A stretch of DNA of 64,000 nucleotides from Dipteronia dyeriana (Eukaryota > Streptophyta > Magnoliopsida > Sapindales > Sapindaceae), in the NCBI GenBank assembly GCA_032871835.1, contig CM065299.1, positions 48,682,706 through 48,746,705 on the forward strand, given 5' to 3'. This document shows positions 33,818-46,701 of this stretch, one piece after another (positions within the stretch are counted from its first letter, which is position 1; the number at the start of each line of letters is the position of its first letter). A model generated the notes under the pieces. The model did no database searches. It worked only from the letters and a program-made list of their open reading frames with translations, and had not been told where the DNA came from. Position numbers and translations under genes: made by a program.

Positions 33818-35150
33818 TCACCACCCAAACAAGTTGAGTTGATTTCCCCTTTTTTTCTTGGCATTGTATCTAACTTGGTCAACAAAGTCCTTCCTTACAC
33901 AAAATTTATTAATCCTAGGTGGTTTCTTCATATTCCTAGGCCTCTCAACCCATACCTTCCTAACATCCCTACAAGTCTCTCTATGTTCAAAATTTTCTCG
34001 TGTGCTTTGCCTTGCATATCCATGGCCTAGTGGTCTAGTGTGACCAATCTTATGACAGTGATGGCACATAGTTATAGGGTTAGGAATGATACTTTTTTGT
34101 TGGATCTTAGTTGGAGGTGGGATTAGAGGATGCTTTCTCATCTTCTTATATTTCCTCCTCCTTGCTTTGCTAGGATTTGGATTTTTAATGTTAGTACTTG
34201 GATCTCCTTGACTCATGGAAATCTTTTCTTCATTTGGAAGTCGAACCGCTTCTTTTATTGCCTCAATTTCTTGCTTAGCTTTTGTAAGTTCCACAAGATG
34301 GTCAAGTTCAATCTTTTTCATTATCTTCAAAGCCTAGTCTCTAGTTTTAATTTTGGCTTGCATTAGCCACATCCTCTTGGCAAAGTCCACCTTGATTACT
34401 TCCAACTCTTTCAGTGGTGAACTATTTTCGGCTTCAAGGCTCTTCACTTGCATTTCTATCATCTTATTCTTATTAGAAATGTCTTCAATCTTTTTTCGGA
34501 GGGTTCCATTCTCTACCTTGACCGATTCCATCATGAATGTGAGCTTTTTGTTTCCTTCTTCAAGCTCATCAACTTCACCATTTCTACTTTGAAGGCCTCC
34601 TCTTTTTTGCTAAATTCATCTTTTACTTTTTTGAGGGCATCATCTTTAAATTCAAGATCCATCGTCATCTTCATTGATAGCCTTGATAGATCTTCCAGAG
34701 CCTTCAGTACGTATTTCTTGTCCACTTCAAGTCTCTCAATTTGTGCTTCCAAATCTTTGGTCGTGTCAGAGGCTTCTTCATTATTCTTCTTGAGTGAACA
34801 ATTTTCTTCTCTTAGTGATTTCACCTCAAGCACGAGCTTTTTCTTTAGATCTTGGAGATTGTCTATCTTTGACACTCCCAAGGCATCTTTCCCTTCTATC
34901 TCCTTCTTCAAGAGTTTCAAATTTTTCTCAAATTCTTCCCTAATGTCTTATTTCTCTCGTGAAGTTTCTACCATCTTCTCTTGAAGTGTTTCATTCTATT
35001 TCTTCAATAACCCTATCTCCAAAATTGCTTCTTTGAGGATATCTAATAACTCATTGTTCATCTTCATCATCTTGTTTCATTCCTCCTCAAGGTCATATCG
35101 TTTGAGATCATCTAATGCAAAACAACTCTTTTGATCATCTTCAAGTGATC
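33818..35150 (-). pseudogene. gag-like coiled-coil and zinc-knuckle remnant in element X
   Basis: One minus-strand coding remnant with several stops. Its N-terminal two thirds are a long heptad-rich coiled coil, with many Lys/Glu/Leu (for example LKKKLVLEVKSLREENCSLK and LEAQIERLEVDKKYVLKAL, 34,531-34,920; then 34,334-34,534). The C-terminal part (33,818-34,330) has a basic stretch and MCHHCHKIGHTRPLGHGY, a CX2CX4H zinc knuckle whose last ligand is His instead of Cys. Such a coil followed by a knuckle resembles the C-terminal half of Sirevirus-type gag. No protease, RT or integrase follows; the frame ends in a non-coding spacer. Either X is a gag-only non-autonomous element or this is a fragment inserted in it. 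Confidence 0.65.
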
Positions 35151-35548
35151 GGGGTTGCTTAAGGGCATTGTCCTCACTAAGTCCATGTGGAGTCTTGGTG
35201 AGTTCACCAATATTGGTTGTGTGAGCTGTTGCATGGCTTGTAAATCATCTCCGGACTATAGGAATCTCTTGATGTGCTCTTACGGCTTAGAAGATAAGGC
35301 TTTGATTTTCAAGTTTTCTCTCTATAAAACTCTAAAAATCTATCTCTTAACCGACAACTCTCTAAGTCATGTTAAACATCACCACTTATCTTGCACTCCA
35401 TGACCTTTACTTGCCCAAGAAAGTCCACTGTACCTGAAACAAAGAAAAAAATACCAAAAGAAGTAAAAACATACAAAATCAAACTAAAACAACTAAAACT
35501 CTTAACTAGAAAAGTAGATAACTAAGATTAGCCACCTAACTAGCACTT
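35151..35548 (-). other. Element X region between PBS and gag-like remnant
   Basis: About 400 bases that would be leader and possibly the decayed N-terminal gag part. The coil frame can be followed with stops up to about 35,140; beyond it I see no domain. A plus-strand open frame at 35,155-35,403 is antisense and unsupported. Confidence 0.4.
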
Positions 35549-35567
35549 ATCCCTAGCAGTGGGGCCA
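35549..35567 (-). other. Putative degenerate primer-binding site of element X
   Basis: Three bases inside the LTR edge the minus strand reads TGGCCCCACTGCTAGGGAT, matching 14 of 19 bases of the common plant gypsy PBS TGGCGCCGTTGCCGGGGAT (tRNA-Asp type). Most differences are transitions, as expected from decay of methylated DNA. The position is right for a PBS, but the match is only moderate. Confidence 0.5.
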
Positions 35568-35570
35568 TTT

Positions 35571-37090
35571 TGACTGAGCAATTTTTTAGTCATTATAAAA
35601 TGCACATAAAACTAAATTTACAAAAACCACAACAATGAATAATATGTTAACAAAACAAGTATAATGGCAAGTCATGTATCGTCTACAAGGAAGGGAAAAT
35701 AGAATGGCTAAAACTAGTTAACTACTATTAAACAGAAACTAAGCATGTAAAGGTAAAGATAAATTGTTGGGGTTTTGAAAGGTTAATTGACTAAAATGCA
35801 AACTACAATTATGTTAACAAATCTAACATGCAATTAGTGTTAGTTAGAATGCAAATGGTGAGATGTGGTATGTGATGTGAATGCGGGAGACGATGCAATT
35901 CATGAACGAATAGTGGGCAATCCATTCTTTAAGAACCTATTCGATTATTAATGGCTAATCTATCTTTATAGGTGACTTAGAGTCAATAACCATAACTCAT
36001 GACTACTTGGTCATATTTGGAAAGATAGAGAATCTTGTCACATAAATTCTCTACTACACAACTAATTGGCTGGTTTATGAGAGAATCACTCTTTCAGCAT
36101 AGATAGATTCTAATGGTTTGGGATGCCATGGAATGGCATGTTCAAAAATCACCTCTTCCCTTAGAAGCCTAGATGCATAAGAAAGGCATATTCACCACAC
36201 ATCCATTACATTCAGTTTAGCTAGTTTTACTCACCTAAAAGTGTGTATCTAACTTTGCTTGAGAGAGGGCATATCTACCCAATCTAAGAAGATATATATT
36301 CCAATTTAAAACTCAAAATAATTTGATAATCAACAAGAATCAAGAGAGGGTATATCTACCTAATTCAAGAGATAATCAATTGCATTAAAAACCGTTGAAT
36401 GAAACTAAATAATCAAATACTAAGAATACGATGGAAAACCCACAATCCTTGAGTTATTACATCAACTCCCATGGTGTAGCTACTCAGGTCTATTAAAATA
36501 AAGTAACAAGGAGAAAAGATAAAGAGAAGACCCATGTTAAGATTCTTATTTCTTCAAGCTTGATTCTAATTCTCCATGTGTCCTTGAGTAGATAAGGTTC
36601 GAGGACAGTTAGATTTGGTGGGGAATGATTTCTAAACCTAGGTTAGTAATTAGAGATGAGAGAAAGTGTATGGAAGAGAGAAGAGACGATTCTCAGATTC
36701 AGAATTCCCTCTTAGATGATAAGAACAAGATATATTTATTGGGTCCCAAGATTAGGTCTGAAAACTTCTGATGTGTCTGTCTGATGTACAAAATGCATGG
36801 GTAATGCGCGGGTTTGGACCCGTGCAATGACCTGATTACAGATTTCTACCTCTTAGGTTTTGGTAAATGTGCGGGTTATGGACCCGCTCAGTGATCTGCA
36901 CAATGGAGCATTTCTTCATCGATTTCGGCCTGCTTTTGCCCAATCTTTACGATTTTCATCCTTTCTTCCAACATGTACCTAATTGCCTACAAACATAACA
37001 AACGAGCTATAAGATAAGAAAAAATACCCAAACACAAGACAAAGGTAATGTAATTGAGGGCCAAAATATATGACACTTTTGGTTCGATTA
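35571..37090 (-). mobile_element. Element X, high-coordinate LTR (5' LTR on minus), 1,520 bp
   Basis: Plus-strand ends are TGACTGAGCAA at the left and TTTTGGTTCGATTA at the right. The right end read on minus is TAATCGAACC, one G-to-A change from a TG start. The outer flanks of the whole element, AAGGT (22,109-22,113) and GAGGT (37,091-37,095), fit a 5-bp target duplication with one change. The remaining sequence restores the copia-L LTR of element C. No coding content. Confidence 0.75.
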
Positions 37091-39294
37091 GAGGTAGACA
37101 CAATTCTTTAGTTTGTCTTGAATGATATTCACAAGTTAATATTAAGGTTAGGCATCTTTACTTTGTTAAAGTTGTAGATTATTTTGTTAGTATTTGAGTG
37201 GGCTCATATGTGTTATGATGAGTCTAAAATCATCAAAGTGTGGGTCCTTAGGGCAAAGGAAACTAGTGCACTAGGTGCATTGAATAGGATCATAGTGAGA
37301 TACTTTATCCAGAACCGTCAATGGATAAAAGTTTTCACTTGAGGACAATCGGAGAGTCTATCTAAATCCTAAGATAAATGATGGACTTATGGTTGCAAGT
37401 GTTATCATTTGAGCTATCAATGAGTATGATTATATAGCATAGTCTATCCTCAATTGTTTGGTCATATTCATTTGTTAATCGATAAAGGACTTCATTTATT
37501 GATATGGATATGGACATCGTGGCTCCATTTATTAAATGTGAGTAGAATATCATCCTATGGATGTTTTGTGGTATTGGATATTAAATCTTAACCTTAAATT
37601 TTCAATAGTGTCTATTGAAATATGGCTTCTTGACTACTATAAATATCCAAGTTCAAAATGTGGTCATATGAGTAAATGTGGTACCTAGGACAACTATAGG
37701 CGATCTATTAGCTCTTTGCAATTACTGATATTCTTCACGAGGATGAACTATCTCCATTAAGATTGTCTTGGGTATGAATGAGAAATATTAACTTATTCTA
37801 TCTTTATTTAAGAGTTCAATTTTAGTTCTTTAGTGGAATGAGCAAAAATTAATAGATTGGACCTAGGTGAATCTTTTGTTTAATGTGGTTAGGTTATGTC
37901 TATTGAAGCTTAAATTTAGGTAGCCCACCAAGATCCAAAATCCACACGAACTTTCATGGATCACTTGATATATTCTACCGAACCAATTTATGGGTCCATT
38001 TAGAATTGTTTTAAGACATGTGGACTTGTTTCTTTTAGTAAGGATGGGTCTAGTTCACATGTGGACCTTTTATTAAAGTCCAATGGATTTAATAAAATGG
38101 AAAAAAAATATTTGGCCCATATTTATTAAGCTTGGGCGGCAAGGGCTATATAATAGCCTTATATATTGTTTTCTATTTTATTATTTAATTAAATGGAAAT
38201 TAATTAATTAATTAATTAATTAATTAATTGTTTATAAAATGTCAAAATCTTTTTCCTAGTTGGAGAAGGTCACTAAGTGTCGTATTATTGTTGGTAATAT
38301 GATAAGTATCAAATAATATATTTGATAAATAGGTAAATAAAAGGAATTTATGTTTCTAGTCAAATTAGGAAATATTTGATTTCTAAAAAAACTCTAATTG
38401 ACAATTGGTCAAATTAGGAAGTTTTGATATAGTCACAATTTAATTTATATTCAAAAATTGGTAATTGAATAAATACACTAATGAGTTGGATTAGGAGTCT
38501 TAGTGTGGGAAAGAAATCTTCTTTGAAATAAGATTCTTGGTAACCAAGTAAATCCTCCTACAAAGAGGATTCTTGCCTATCAAGTAAATCCTCTTAGAAT
38601 CCTCTTTAGGAGAGGATTTGGTCTCATACGTTAAAAGCAAGAGGAATTCGGCCAACCCTAAGTAATTTAGGGCAAGGATTTCAACCAATATATATATCAT
38701 ATAGTGAAATTCGGCAAAGCTATTTTTCTACGTGAGAAAATTCAGCCAAGACATAATTTTGAGAAAAGAAAATCAGGTTCTTTCTCTAGATAAATTTGTC
38801 CAACTCTAAAGATTGGTGTGTGAAAATTCGGCTAAGAGAAATAGGAAGAAATAGGAATAAAGAACGTTTTGTTTTCAATGGTGCACTAGTAGCCTTTACA
38901 TCAAAAGGTTTTGTGTCCAACACTGAATCAAGGTTCAAGCGAGTTTCAATCAAGTAGATTGATAATTCACAATTGACCTAACGTTCTTGGGTTTTTTCTA
39001 GGTGGATTATTGTGACTAAGGCAAGAAAAAGTTTTTGTTTTTTTCCATCCTTAGGTATACAATTCAAAGAAAAGGGAGCCCACACTCCTAGGTGATTCAC
39101 GTTCGTGATTGGATTAGAAGATCTTACGTATTCAATTTGATGCTAGTTCAATAGTCACGAGAAAAAGGTACAATACTTTTAATATACGTTAATTAATCTA
39201 GGGTTAAGGTTCTTTCTTTTAAAGGAATTTTTTTAAAATATATTCAAACCATTTTTTACGCTTCCGCCGTGTTTTGAATCGATTTTTCCCTACA
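37091..39294 (+). mobile_element. copia-L LTR copy 6, right part (5' LTR of element C)
   Basis: Resumes at GAGGTAGACACAATTC after element X and ends GATTTTTCCCTACA before the PBS. Together with 21,919-22,113 it gives an LTR of about 2.40 kb, similar to its 3' partner (2,360 bp). A CTATATAATAGCC TATA region is near 38,147, and a (TTAA)n run is at 38,201-38,229. Confidence 0.9.
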
Positions 39295-39309
39295 ATTGGT
39301 ATCAGAGGT
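39295..39309 (+). other. Primer-binding site of element C
   Basis: ATTGGTATCAGAGGT directly after the LTR end. It is an exact match to the core TGGTATCAGAG of the tRNA-iMet PBS. Confidence 0.92.
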
Positions 39310-40578
39310 TGGTTGTACACTTGATTAATTGATGTATATATACGTGAGTCTATTTCTTTTTATTGTAAATATGCATATTTTAGAAAGAGATGACACTCTA
39401 GGTATTTGCATATATATTTACACTAGAATGTAAGGATATATATATATATATATACATATGTTCTATAATGTGATTTGTTATTACTTAATTTTGGTCGTAG
39501 AATTTCAATGTATTTTTGTTATGGGATTGTAACAAGATGGGTGGCGTATCATCGCCATAAATTCCTTTTTGGTAGTTGCTAAGTTTTTTTAAAAAAATTT
39601 TATTTTGTAATAATATTAAAAAAACTGCTGTAATTTATTGTTTAAAATATTGTTGTAATTTATTCAAGTGTCGAAGATTCAAAGATTTGAAGAATAGGAA
39701 GCAACCAAAACAAGTTTGGTACCATGCATGCCATAGCAACAATCGTGCGTGCGAAAGAGCATGGAGCCAAGAGGTGCGCACTCACATGGGAAGCATCCAA
39801 GGGGTGTGCAAATGGATGATGGCCGTGTAAAGACTTGTTTGCCAAGAAAGGAGTTTTTGTATTCCAAAATTTTTAATTTACTTGCTTTTCTAGGATGGAC
39901 CAAAATTGCAGCTATTTATATTTTCATAAATATTGCAATGTTTATCATTGTTTGATAACATGTTATACAGAACAGGAGTGGCACTCGTATATCTCTTTTG
40001 GTATGAACATGCATTGAAAGGTTTAGGTATCTAATAGGCATCTAGATAACTTGGTGAATCATTCTATGGAATTCAATCACACGCCTTTAACAGTTGAGTA
40101 GGAGAAGGTGTTTTGTAACACCTACGACCTCCAAGTTTAGTTGAGCTTTATGTTTCTTGTAATAATCCCCCAAGGGGTATTCATGAATGGAATTTAGCAA
40201 GATATTCCTTACAAGGATAGACTTGACAATTGACCCAAACGATATCTAATCTCAAAGGAGGGATATTCGTGAGGGAATACATTGAAGGTCGATAACTTGG
40301 TAGCACACTCAATGTGATTTCGTTAATATCCTCCCAAGAGTTCTTGTTAATCAAAATATAAGGCTAAAATTAAAAACGTTGGTTGTTATGTTATCAATTA
40401 GGTGGGACCTAGTCCAACAAGTAAATGGTACGAACTCCCAAAGAAGGCGTGACATTTATGGTTGTTGGATTACCATTGAATTTTATGATTTAATTATTTT
40501 ATTTAATTCAATATAAATATTCAAAAGTGCTATTTAATGATTGTTTACTTATATAATTTTTGTTATTATAAAGAAATC
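39310..40578 (+). other. Leader of element C
   Basis: About 1.27 kb of untranslated leader, the longest uninterrupted copy on the plus strand. It lacks the GGGCTGC hairpins (the patch near 39,740-39,800 has lost them). A short sense open frame (39,576-39,830) is similar in part to the one in the element B leader. Confidence 0.75.
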
Positions 40579-41240
40579 ATGACTCTATCCCTAATCAATA
40601 TCCTTAAAGATAATACTTTAACTGATAATTATTATGTCACATAGAAAAGGAAAATTAGGTTGTTGTTGCAAGCTGAAAAGCATAAATTCGTTCTGTTTAC
40701 TCCTAAACCACCAACTCCTACTAATGAATTTACTAAGGAGCAAAGAGACGAGTATTAACAGTGGAAGACTTTAGATGAGATGGCCAAATGTTACATTATG
40801 GCCACCATCTCCGATGTGTTGCAACATCAATATGAAGGAATAGAGACTACTGTCGATATAATGATATCACTAGAAGAGAAGTTTGCAATGATGTCCAAGT
40901 CAACTAAGAGAGAGGCAGTGACTATTTTCATGAATCTTAGGATGAAACCTAGACAGGATGTGAGAGATCACATGATGAAAGTTATAGCACATCTCAACAT
41001 TGTTGAACTCAATGGTGCTGAGATAAATGGTGAGACATAAATTGACATGATTGTTAACTCACTGTCGGATTCATTTGATCAGTTCAAGTTAGACTACACC
41101 TTGAACAATAAGGAATACACCTTGCAGGGCCTGATGTAAGATGTTTAAAGCACCGAGAAAATCCTTGTGAAAGGCAAGGGTCAAGAGATTCATATGGTTG
41201 GTAAAGTTTCTATTGTTAAGACCCATAAGAAGGTCAAGAA
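40579..41240 (+). pseudogene. gag of copia-L element C (UBN2-type)
   Basis: ATG at 40,579 gives MTLSLINILKDNTLTDNYYV, matching the starts of the other two gag copies. The single frame can be followed with only point stops: TAG for Trp or Gln in the first 35 codons, and further ones at 40,758 and 41,038. The UBN2 block reads MAKCYIMATISDVLQHQYEG and MNLRMKPRQDVRDHMMKVIA and ends FDQFKLDYTLNNKEYTLQG. Downstream near 41,300 a zinc-knuckle remnant KCFLYGKKG has Cys changed to Tyr and no His/Cys half. The protease expected next is absent. Non-functional. Confidence 0.87.
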
Positions 41241-41370
41241 ACAACAAAAGTAAAAGCAACTTTGACCGAGAAGGAGATCAAGAAAGTAACCAAGATCAAT
41301 GGGAAGTGTTTCCTTTATGGTAAAAAAGGGGTTTCAGGAAAGGAAAAGAATGAATGAAAATTAATTCAAA

Positions 41371-44327
41371 TTGCATTTAGGCAATGGAGAGTTGGTGTAT
41401 GCCAATGCAGTGGGAGATATTAGAATTAATTTAGATTCTTGTAAGTATTTAGATTTAATAGACGTTTATTATGTACCTCAATTCATGAGGAATTTAATTT
41501 CAGTTTCTTGTTTAAATAAAATTGGATATTCGGTTACTTTTAACGAAACTTTAATTATTCATAAGAATAACAAATTTGTTTGTAAAGGTACATTGGAAAA
41601 CGATTTATTTCATTTGCAGGGAAATACTCTCACTTGTTAGGCACAGAATCAGCTGAACCTAATCATAAAAGAGTAAAATTATCAAAAGATGAAACCTACA
41701 TGTGGCATTTGTACCTAGGTCATATTAATCTTGATAGGATTAAAAGATTGGTTAGTGACGGACCTTGAAGTGACTTAAAGGTGGATGATCTTCCAACTTG
41801 TGAATCCTGTCTAGAAGGTAAAATGGCCTAATAAAGGCACAAGAACCACAGAATGTTTAGGATTAATACACATTGATGTGTGTGGTCCTATGAGCATTCA
41901 AGTTAGAGGTGTATATGAGTACTTCATCGCTTTCACGGATGATTACTCGAGATTTGGCTATGTGTATCTCATGAGACATAAGTCGAAAGTTTTTGACATG
42001 TTCAAAGCATATAAAGCTGAAGTAGAAAATCAGCCTGAGAAATACATAAAAATCTTAAGATCCGATTGTGGTGGAGAAAATCTATCTGGTGAGTTTCATT
42101 AATATCTTATTGATAATGGAACAGTTTCTCAGTTTTCTACAACATTAACACCTCAACAAAATGGGGTGTCAGAAAGAAGAAATAGTACTCTTTTGGACAT
42201 GGTAAGGTCTATGTAGAGTTATTCAACGCTTCTTAATTCTTTTTGCGGATATGCTTTACAAACTGCTATGCAATGTACCATCTAAGTCGGCTACAAAAAC
42301 ACCGCATGAGTTATAGACTGGGCGAAAGCCTAGTTTATAACATTTAAGGATATTTGGATATCATGCGCACTTGTTAAAAGGAAAGATAAAAAAGAAGGAG
42401 TTATATTCAGAAACATGCATATTTGTAGAGTATCCAAAAGGAACCAAAGGATATTATTTCTACAGTTCCTCAGATCTTAAAGTATTTGTTTTGACAAATG
42501 TTAACTTTCTGGATAAGGACTATATGAATACTTTTGAGCCTTGTTCTGAATGACCTTTCATGAGATACAATTCCATAAGAGGTTTCATAACCTAACCCAA
42601 TTGTAAATTCCGCACCATCGCATGATCAACGACCTACCATTCCTAGTCATAATGGGAGGGCTAGCATTCAACCCGAAAGATACATCGGTCTAGTAGAATC
42701 AATGAAGAATCTCTAGGATGATGATGATTCCTACTCATACAATGAAGCCATGGAATATGTTGATTGTCACAATTGGAAAAAGGCAACGCAATCCGAAACT
42801 GAATCTATGTTCAAAAATAAATTCTGGTCTCTTGTGGACTTACCGAAACGGATTAAACCCATTGGGTGTAATGGGGTATACAATAGGAAAAGTGGAATGG
42901 ATTGAAAGGTGGAAACCTTTAAAGCTAGATTGGTAGCTAAAGGTTACACACAGAAGAAAGGAATCTATTATGAGGAAACATTCTCTCTTATGGCAATGCT
43001 TAAATCCTTTAGGATACTCTTATCCATTTTGACCTCTCTAGACCTGGAGATTTGGCAAATGGACGTCAAGACAACATTCTTTAATGGACGTCAAGATAAC
43101 ATTCTTTAATGGAAGTCTTGACAAAGCATCTATATGATGCAACCAGAATGATTCATTGAAAAGGGCCAAGAGGAAATGGTATGCAAGTTTCAAAGATCCA
43201 CATATGGATTGAAGCAAGCATCTAGATCATGAAACATAAGGTTTCATCAAGCTATGACAAGTTTTTGATTTATTCAAAACCTTGACAAACCTTATGTATA
43301 CAAAAGGATAAAACGTGACAAGTTGGTTTTCCTAATTCTTTATGTTGATGATATACTACTCATCGAAAACGATATAAGTGTATTGACATCAGTAAAAGAA
43401 TGGTTAGCAAAACAATTTGATATGAAGGACTTAGGAGAAACAAGTTATATTATTAGTATCCAAGTATTATGGGATAGAAAGAATAGAACGATTGCATTAT
43501 CCCAAGCTTCATACATAGATAAATTCTTGTCTAGGTTTTCCATGCAAGATTCCAAGAAAGGTATGTTACCTTTCAGACATGGAATCAAACTTTCTAAGGA
43601 ACAAGTTCCTAAGAATGAGCATAAAGAACAATTCATTAGTAGGGTTCCATATTCCTCGGCAGTTGGGAGTCTCATGTATGCAATGCTCTACACTATACCA
43701 GATATTTATTTTGTTGTTGGAATAATTAGTAGAATTCAATCGAAATCTGGTCTTGATCAGTTGACGACAGTCAAGCATATTTTCAAGTATCTCAGGAGAA
43801 CGAGAGATTATATGCTCGTATACTCTAGAGAGGATTTAATTCCCATTGGGTATATAGATTCTGAATTCCAATCGGATTATGACTCTAGAAGAACAACATC
43901 AAGATATGGGTTTACACATGGAGGAGGTGCAGTCTTATGGAGGAGTATCAAGCAATCTTGTATTGCTGATTCCATCTTGGAAGTTATGTATGTTGCCGCA
44001 TACGAAGCTGAAAAAGAAATTTTCTAGCTCTGCAAATTCTTGATTGACTTGGAAATGGTTCATGATGTAAATAAGCAGATCACTATCTATTCTGACAATA
44101 GTGGAGCGGTGGCTAATTCGAGAGAACCAAGAAATCATAAGAGAGGGAAACACATTGAAAGAAAGTATCACCTTTTAAGGGAAATTGTGCATAGAAAAGA
44201 CGTGACGATAACCAAGATCACGTCAGCAGAAAATCTAGCAGATCCCTTCACAAAGGCTCTTCCACAAAAGAGTTTTGATAGACACCTAAAGAATACGGGG
44301 ATAAGAGATATGACACATTTGCTATAG
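41371..44327 (+). pseudogene. pol of copia-L element C: integrase, RT, RNase H (no protease)
   Basis: Begins at LHLGNGELVYANAVGD (pre-integrase), preceded by no protease motif. The integrase core shows HIDV near 41,870 (usual HTDV), SDCGGENLSGEF near 42,063 and SERRNSTLL near 42,170, so all three acidic positions can still be read. RT starts near 42,680, carries a direct duplication of about 26 bases at 43,061-43,112 that shifts the frame, and keeps YVDDILLIEND near 43,342. RNase H runs to TAG at 44,325-44,327, with YSDNSGAVANS near 44,090 (usual YCDN). Many stops, including TAG for Trp near 44,026. It is more decayed than copy B. Confidence 0.87.
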
Positions 44328-44341
44328 AGCAAGTGGGAGAT
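44328..44341 (+). other. Polypurine tract of element C
   Basis: AGCAAGTGGGAGAT just before the 3' LTR start; same motif as in elements A and D. Confidence 0.85.
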
Positions 44342-46701
44342 TGTTCGGATTATGCTCAATAGCAAGAGTGTAATAATGTATTTGACAATCTTTTAATATT
44401 ATTGAAGTGATTTCTAATTTAACAGATCTTATAGCATTTATAGTTTAATTATTTTAAATGTTAAAAGTAAATAACCATAAGGTAAATAGAGTATGAGAAA
44501 AAAAGAACGGTTCATACATCTGGATATGTGTGAGGTGGACACAATTCTTTAGTTAGTCTTGAATAATATTTCCAACTTATGATATAAGTTAGGTGCCTTT
44601 AACTTGTTAAAGTTGTAGATTCCTTTCCTAGCATTTGAGTGGAATCAAATGTGCTACGATGAGTCTAAAATGATCAAAGTTTGGTGTCTTTGGGCAAAGG
44701 AATCTAGTGCACTAGGTGCATTGAATAAGATCACAATGAGATACTTTATCCAGAACCGTCATTGGATAAAATTTTTCACTTAAGGACATTCGGTGAGTCT
44801 ATCTCAATCATGAGATAAATTATGGACTTATGGTTGCAAGTGTTATTATTTGAGCTATCAATAAGTACGATTATATAACATAGTCTATCCCCGATAGTTT
44901 AGAGATAGTCCTTTGTTAATCGATAGAGAACTTCAATTATAGATATAGACATAGTGGCTCCATTTATTAAATGTGAGTAGAATATCATCATATGGATGTT
45001 TTAAGGTATTGGATATTAAATCTTAACGCTAGTTTTCAGTAGTGTCAATTGAAATATGGCTTATGGATAAGTCCAATATCCAAGTTCAAAATGTGGTCAT
45101 ATGAGTAAATATGGTAACTAGGAGAGTTATAGACGGTCTATGAGCTCTTGGCGATTACTGGTATTCTTCACAAGGATACACTATCTCCACTAAGATTTTA
45201 TAGGGTATGAATGAGGATTATTAATTTATTCTATCTTTATTTAAGAGTTCAATTTCAGTTCTTTAGTGGAATGAAATAAAAATTAATAGCTTGGACCTAA
45301 ATGATTCGTTTGTTGATTGTGATTAGATTATGTCTATTGGAACTTAAAGAACTGAACTTACCAAGATCCCCAATCCACATGAACTTATAAGGATCACTTG
45401 ATATACTCTACCAAACCAATTTATGGGTCCATTTAAAATTGTGTTAAGGCATGTGGACTTGTTTCTTTTTGTAAGAATGTGTTTAGTTCATAAGTGGATC
45501 ATTCATTAAAGTCCAACGGATTTAATAAAAAGGAAAAGTAATATTTGGCCCATATTTATTAAGCTTGGGCGGCAAGGGCCTATATAATAGCTTTATATAT
45601 TGTTTTTTATTTTATTTTTTATTTAAATGGAAATTTAGTAATTTGTTATTTAATTACTTGTTTAATTAAAAGTCAAAATCTTTTTTCTAATTGGAGAAGG
45701 TCTCCAAGCGTCATATTATTGTAGGTAATATGATAAGTATCAATTACTATATTTGATAATTAGATGAATAAAAGTAATTTATTTATCTAGTCAAATTAGG
45801 AAGTATTTGATTTCTATCAAAACTCTAATTGACAATAGGTCAAATTAGGAAGTTTTGACATTGTCACAATTTAATTTATATTCAGTAATTTGTTATTGAA
45901 TAAACACACCGTCGAGTTGGATTAGGAGTCTTGGTGTGGAAAAGAAATCTTATTTGAAAAAGGATTCTTGGTCACCATGTAAATCCTCCTGGAAAGAGGA
46001 TTCTTGACCACCAACTAAATCCTTTTTAGGAGAGGATTTGGTCACCTAAATTAAAAGCAAGAGGAATTCGGCTAACTCTAAATAATTTAGGGCAAGGATT
46101 TCAACCACTATATATATAACATAATGTGAAATTCGGCAAGCTAATTTTAAGAGAGATTTCGGCCAAGCTATTTTTCCAATAGAGAATTTTGAGAAATGAA
46201 AATCTTGTTCTTTCTCTAGATAAATTGATCCAACTCTAAAGACTCGATTATGAAAATTCGGCTAAAAGAAATAGGAACAAAGAACGTTTTATTTTTGATG
46301 GTGCATTGTAGCCTTTAAATCAAAAGGTTTTGTGTACAACGTCGAATCAAGGTTCACTCGAGTCTCAACCAAATATGTTGATAATTCACAAGTGACCTAA
46401 CGTTCTTGGGTTTTTTCTGAGAGGATTATTGTGAGTAATTAAAGAAAAAGGTTTTGTTTGTTTCCATCCTCAAGTATAGAATTCAAAGAAAAGGGAGCTC
46501 ACACTCCTAGGTGATTCACGTTCGTGATTGGATTGGAAGATCTTATGGATTCAATTTGATGTTAGTTCAATCATCAAGACACTTTTAATATACTTTAATT
46601 AATCTAGGGTTAAGGTTTTTTCTTTTAAAGGATTTTTTTAAAAAATATACTCAAACCCTTTTTCGCGCTTCCTCTGCGTTTTGAATTAATTTTTCCCTAC
46701 A
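44342..46701 (+). mobile_element. copia-L LTR copy 9 (3' LTR of element C), 2,360 bp
   Basis: Starts TGTTCGGATTATGCTCAATAG (one change from TGTTAGG) and ends AATTTTTCCCTACA. It is uninterrupted, so it is the best plus-strand reference for the family's LTR. The next bases, CTAGGTGCATTGA, belong to the split LTR copy 5 and prove the right-hand boundary. Confidence 0.93.

Noticed and set aside
34448..34984. 178-codon plus-strand open frame, Ser/Phe-rich
   Set aside because: It is the antisense shadow of the coiled-coil gag-like remnant on the minus strand.
38201..38229. (TTAA)n run as a piggyBac-type target or terminal repeat
   Set aside because: It is an expanded AATTAATT tract at a fixed LTR position, variable between LTR copies.
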